From Pleurotus ostreatus/Saccharomyces cerevisiae fusant (taxonomy: Eukaryota > Opisthokonta): a stretch of DNA of 23,201 nt. Under the pieces are notes generated by a model. It did not search any database, was not told the DNA's origin, and worked only from the letters and a program-made list of their open reading frames with translations. Below, piece by piece: positions 20,714 through 23,201 of the stretch (position 1 is the first letter of the stretch; each line of letters opens with the position of its first letter). The stretch is from assembly GCA_024196135.1 (NCBI GenBank), contig JAMQCK010000432.1:1-23201 (forward strand). Direction: 5' to 3'. A program made the translations under genes and the position numbers.

Positions 20714-21487
20714 ATGCGCGTCTCAACTTCATTGATTGCCCTCGGGCTCGCCGCCTCCGCGTCCGCGCGCGTCACGGTCAGGCAGAATGTCCCCGGTATG
20801 TCGCAGTCGTTGAGTCGAAGATGATCGAGCTGACCGTTGCTTCTACGTCCCCCCCACCCCCTCCCCTCAACCCTTCCCCGACGTCCAACCCTCCCAACAA
20901 CGTCCAACCCTTCCATAATCTATCTCGCCGTACTTTCCATCCACCCAGACTGCCTCCTCACCTGCATCGCGACCGCCGACACGTCCGGCTGCGAATCGAG
21001 CGACACTGCCTGCCTGTGCGGGAACGACACCTTCGTCTCGAGCGTGACGCAGTGTGTCCAGAGCAGTTGCTCCGCGGACGATGTCCAGGCGTCGCTGCAG
21101 GGCGCGCAGGCTGTTTGTGCTGGTGCGGTGAGTCTACCCCTTCGTTCATCCGCACTCAAGCTGATCATCGTCTGTTCTGCAGGGCGTCACCCTGAGCGAC
21201 ATCCCCACGGGTAGCGCGTCGGGCAGTGCGAGCGCCACGGCCACGAGTTCGGGCGCCAGCCAGACCACCTCGGGCAGCGCGACCACCTCAGCGAGCCACT
21301 CAGGCAGCACCTCGCCCAGCCAGACATCAAGCGCTGATGGTTCTGAGTGCGTCTCCCATCCTCTGACTTGTCATGGATAATCTAATCGTTCGACAGGGAA
21401 ACCGGTGACGAGAACGGTGCCTCTGCGCATGGCGCGAATGCCTTCGTCGGCCTTGCTGCCGTTGGTCTCGCTGCGTTCGTGCTTTGA
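20714..21487 (+). CDS. CFEM-domain GPI-anchored cell-surface protein
   Basis: Exons 20714-20795, 20949-21127, 21183-21346 and 21397-21487 give 171 aa. A signal peptide is clear (MRVSTSLIALGLAASASA, then RVTVRQ). The mature N-terminus is a CFEM domain at about residues 26-85 with all eight cysteines: PDCLLTC, GC, ACLC, QC, SSC and AVC. The first intron splits the Asp codon before Cys1. A Ser/Thr/Gly-rich stalk follows (about 88-145), then a C-terminal hydrophobic tail ANAFVGLAAVGLAAFVL after small residues, typical of a GPI-attachment signal. The Asp just before the first Cys is in the place where some CFEM proteins coordinate haem; haem binding is not shown here. It is expected at the wall or plasma membrane, in adhesion, wall structure or iron/haem handling. 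Confidence 0.92.
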
Positions 21488-23135
21488 GCATGGGATGCGA
21501 CCCTTCTACTTTGACTCGAGACCTTCACGACCCTGCGTGAACGGTCAAAAATCTTCGTGTTCTCTATTGCGCTGTAGGCGCCTCTTGGGACCTTGCAATT
21601 CATCGGCCATGCGCGGAAGGCTTCTCTGCTGTCCTCCATCAGCAAGCTCTTGGTCTTCGTGTATCCTTCCCATCGCAAGTGCGGGATTCGATTGACGGTA
21701 AGAATGATTTTTTCCCATTCTATGTGGTTGAGGTTCGAGCTCGAGCGCTGCATCGCGGGTGCCCAAGGATGCAGTTCGTCTCAGCTGACCAGACACCATT
21801 CATCATGCCGTGCTATAGAAAGATTGAATGGTCTTGTGGCCAGATCCTCTGGGAGCAAGAATCCTCTCGCACCTTCGAATGGACACTTCGAGTTGTCTGA
21901 GCGAAGGCGGGTGACTGTATGCGCTTGCCATCGGCGCGCTCAGGGAGTAGGACTGAATGCGTTGCGAGGTCAGGCTGCATCAGGAGCGCGTCATACCTTG
22001 ATGGTCATTTATCCTTGTTGCCGCAGGGATTGACCCCGGGTAGGATATGCAACGTTGCAGTGCCTATCTATGGGACTGCGTTCGTGCCTCACCGAAATTG
22101 AGAACAATGGACGCATCACGCCGGCGACGGCCCGTCTCGGGACCGCCTCCTTCGCACGTGACCGTGTCCGCGGCGTGGCGGCGCTTGTCGCCCGCGTCGC
22201 GTCACCGTTCTTGTCCTGAACTTCCACCAACCACGCATTTCGACCCCGATCACGGAACCCCCAAACCTGATTCCCCTTGGGCAAGGTGAGCTTCGATCTT
22301 ATCTCCCACCTATTATGCGCCCAGCTCGGTCCCAAAGCGGCATCGTTCGTATGTGGATCCCTTGAATGAACGGTTTTATCACTCTCGTTGGGATTGGCTG
22401 TCTCTTCTCTATGTCCCGTAGGCCTCTCTTGGCGCCGTCGGCCTCAGGTGCGGCATTGAGTCTACAAAGGCTGGCACTCACGATTGCCGTTATGGCCTGA
22501 GAATTTACGGCCGTATTTTCTTCGTTTTCGGCCGGTCTGCCGTTTACCGCACGGCCGCGTACAGTGAGCTTCTTCGACACTCTCTTTGACCCGCCTAATG
22601 AATTCTAACGCTGACAGTTTCGTGCTGTTACCCACAGCCAAGACCGTACACGCTTCCATCATGTCGCGTTTACGTCGGCCATTATCAATGCTCACCGACT
22701 CGCTCATGCAGGCTGCTCATGGACCTTTGACGGCCCGCCGACTCGAGCTCCGAAAACAGCGCTACAAAAGTGACAATAGCTCGCTGGCAGGTAAAAGGTA
22801 CGATCAGGCCTAAGGCTGGGGTCATGGAGATGCGAAACATGATGTCCCACTCACAATGTCTATCTCAGTCTGCGCAGCCTGCAACGCTAGTGGACCCGCA
22901 CGGTACTTCCGTACGCCAACGAACTTCGACCGCTGAAGCAAAGTAACTGCGTGTGTGTGGTAACGCAGGCCCCCATTCATCGAAGTCCCTGTCCTTGATG
23001 TCAGCCGAAACAACCGACACTGACAGGACACCGTAACTCGTCCGACATCATCAGCCGGTGCATATGCTTGACGCACAATCAGTGGTGAGCGTAGCCTTCG
23101 CTGGGAACCCCCCTGATTACTGATCGCGCCGATCC
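21488..23135. other. Long stretch without a supported gene
   Basis: ORFs on both strands are short, overlapping and unlike known families. The best candidate frame (21593-22033, plus, starting MQFIGHARKASLL) has mixed composition and no recognisable domain. I see no RNA gene, tandem repeat or terminal inverted repeat. It may hold decayed elements and the 3' flank of the CFEM gene. Confidence 0.3.
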
Positions 23136-23201
23136 CCCGCCTTATATAGGAATTCTTCTGACCGTCGCCGCCTCCACGTTCGTCCCTTCGCCTTTCCCAT
23201 T
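23136..23201 (+). promoter_or_regulatory. Probable core promoter of a gene beyond the right edge
   Basis: A TTATATA box at 23142-23148 in a GC-rich flank is followed by a pyrimidine-rich leader to the window end, the usual look of a fungal plus-strand promoter. No ATG is reached. Confidence 0.5.

Noticed and set aside
21593..22033. 146-codon ORF as a protein gene
   Set aside because: It has no recognisable domain, an alternative frame is equally open over part of it, and there is no promoter or intron support.

Overview
The window looks like nuclear DNA of a filamentous basidiomycete, probably an Agaricomycete; that placement is inferred from protein flavour and is not proven. The genes are GC-rich and dense. 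They are split by many GT-AG introns of about 45-70 nt with 5' sites of the GTRNGT type. The recognisable proteins are fungal: an amino-acid permease, a DAO-type oxidoreductase, eL31, a CFEM/GPI cell-surface protein and F-box-like proteins with cysteine clusters.

Layout. From 1 to 4522 lies a divergent metabolic pair. A YAT-family amino-acid permease is on the minus strand and runs off the left edge. A FAD-dependent oxidoreductase is on the plus strand. They share an upstream region carrying several GATA cores. From about 4885 to 18660 there is a large imperfect inverted duplication. Each arm holds a divergent pair of F-box-like genes, called A and B here, with their long shared promoter region. 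The arms point at each other across a spacer of about 1.7 kb that holds one gene, an RRM protein with a mitochondrial-type leader. The order is B0 remnant, A (minus), B (plus), RRM (plus), B' (minus), A' (plus), a 1.77-kb insertion, B0' remnant. From 18908 to 23201 there are the eL31 gene (minus), a CFEM GPI-anchored protein gene (plus), poorly explained DNA, and a TATA box at the right edge that probably serves a gene outside the window.

The main result is the A/B family. A and B differ strongly in sequence but have the same gene architecture. After a first exon of 354 or 387 nt, exons 2-6 are 66/63, 26/26, 223/226, 42/42 and 77/77 nt, with identical intron phases. Both encode an N-terminal F-box-like region followed by C-x2-C-x17-C-x(3,4)-C, and the first intron interrupts the C-x2-C pair at the same point. 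A' also ends in a C2H2 zinc finger. The right-arm copies A' (410 aa) and B' (326 aa) read through. Each left-arm copy has one in-frame nonsense codon: A loses the zinc finger, and B stops after 153 codons. The promoter shared by A and B carries a conserved hairpin-forming palindrome. The proteins could be SCF-type substrate adaptors; that is inference. The biological role of the pair is unknown.
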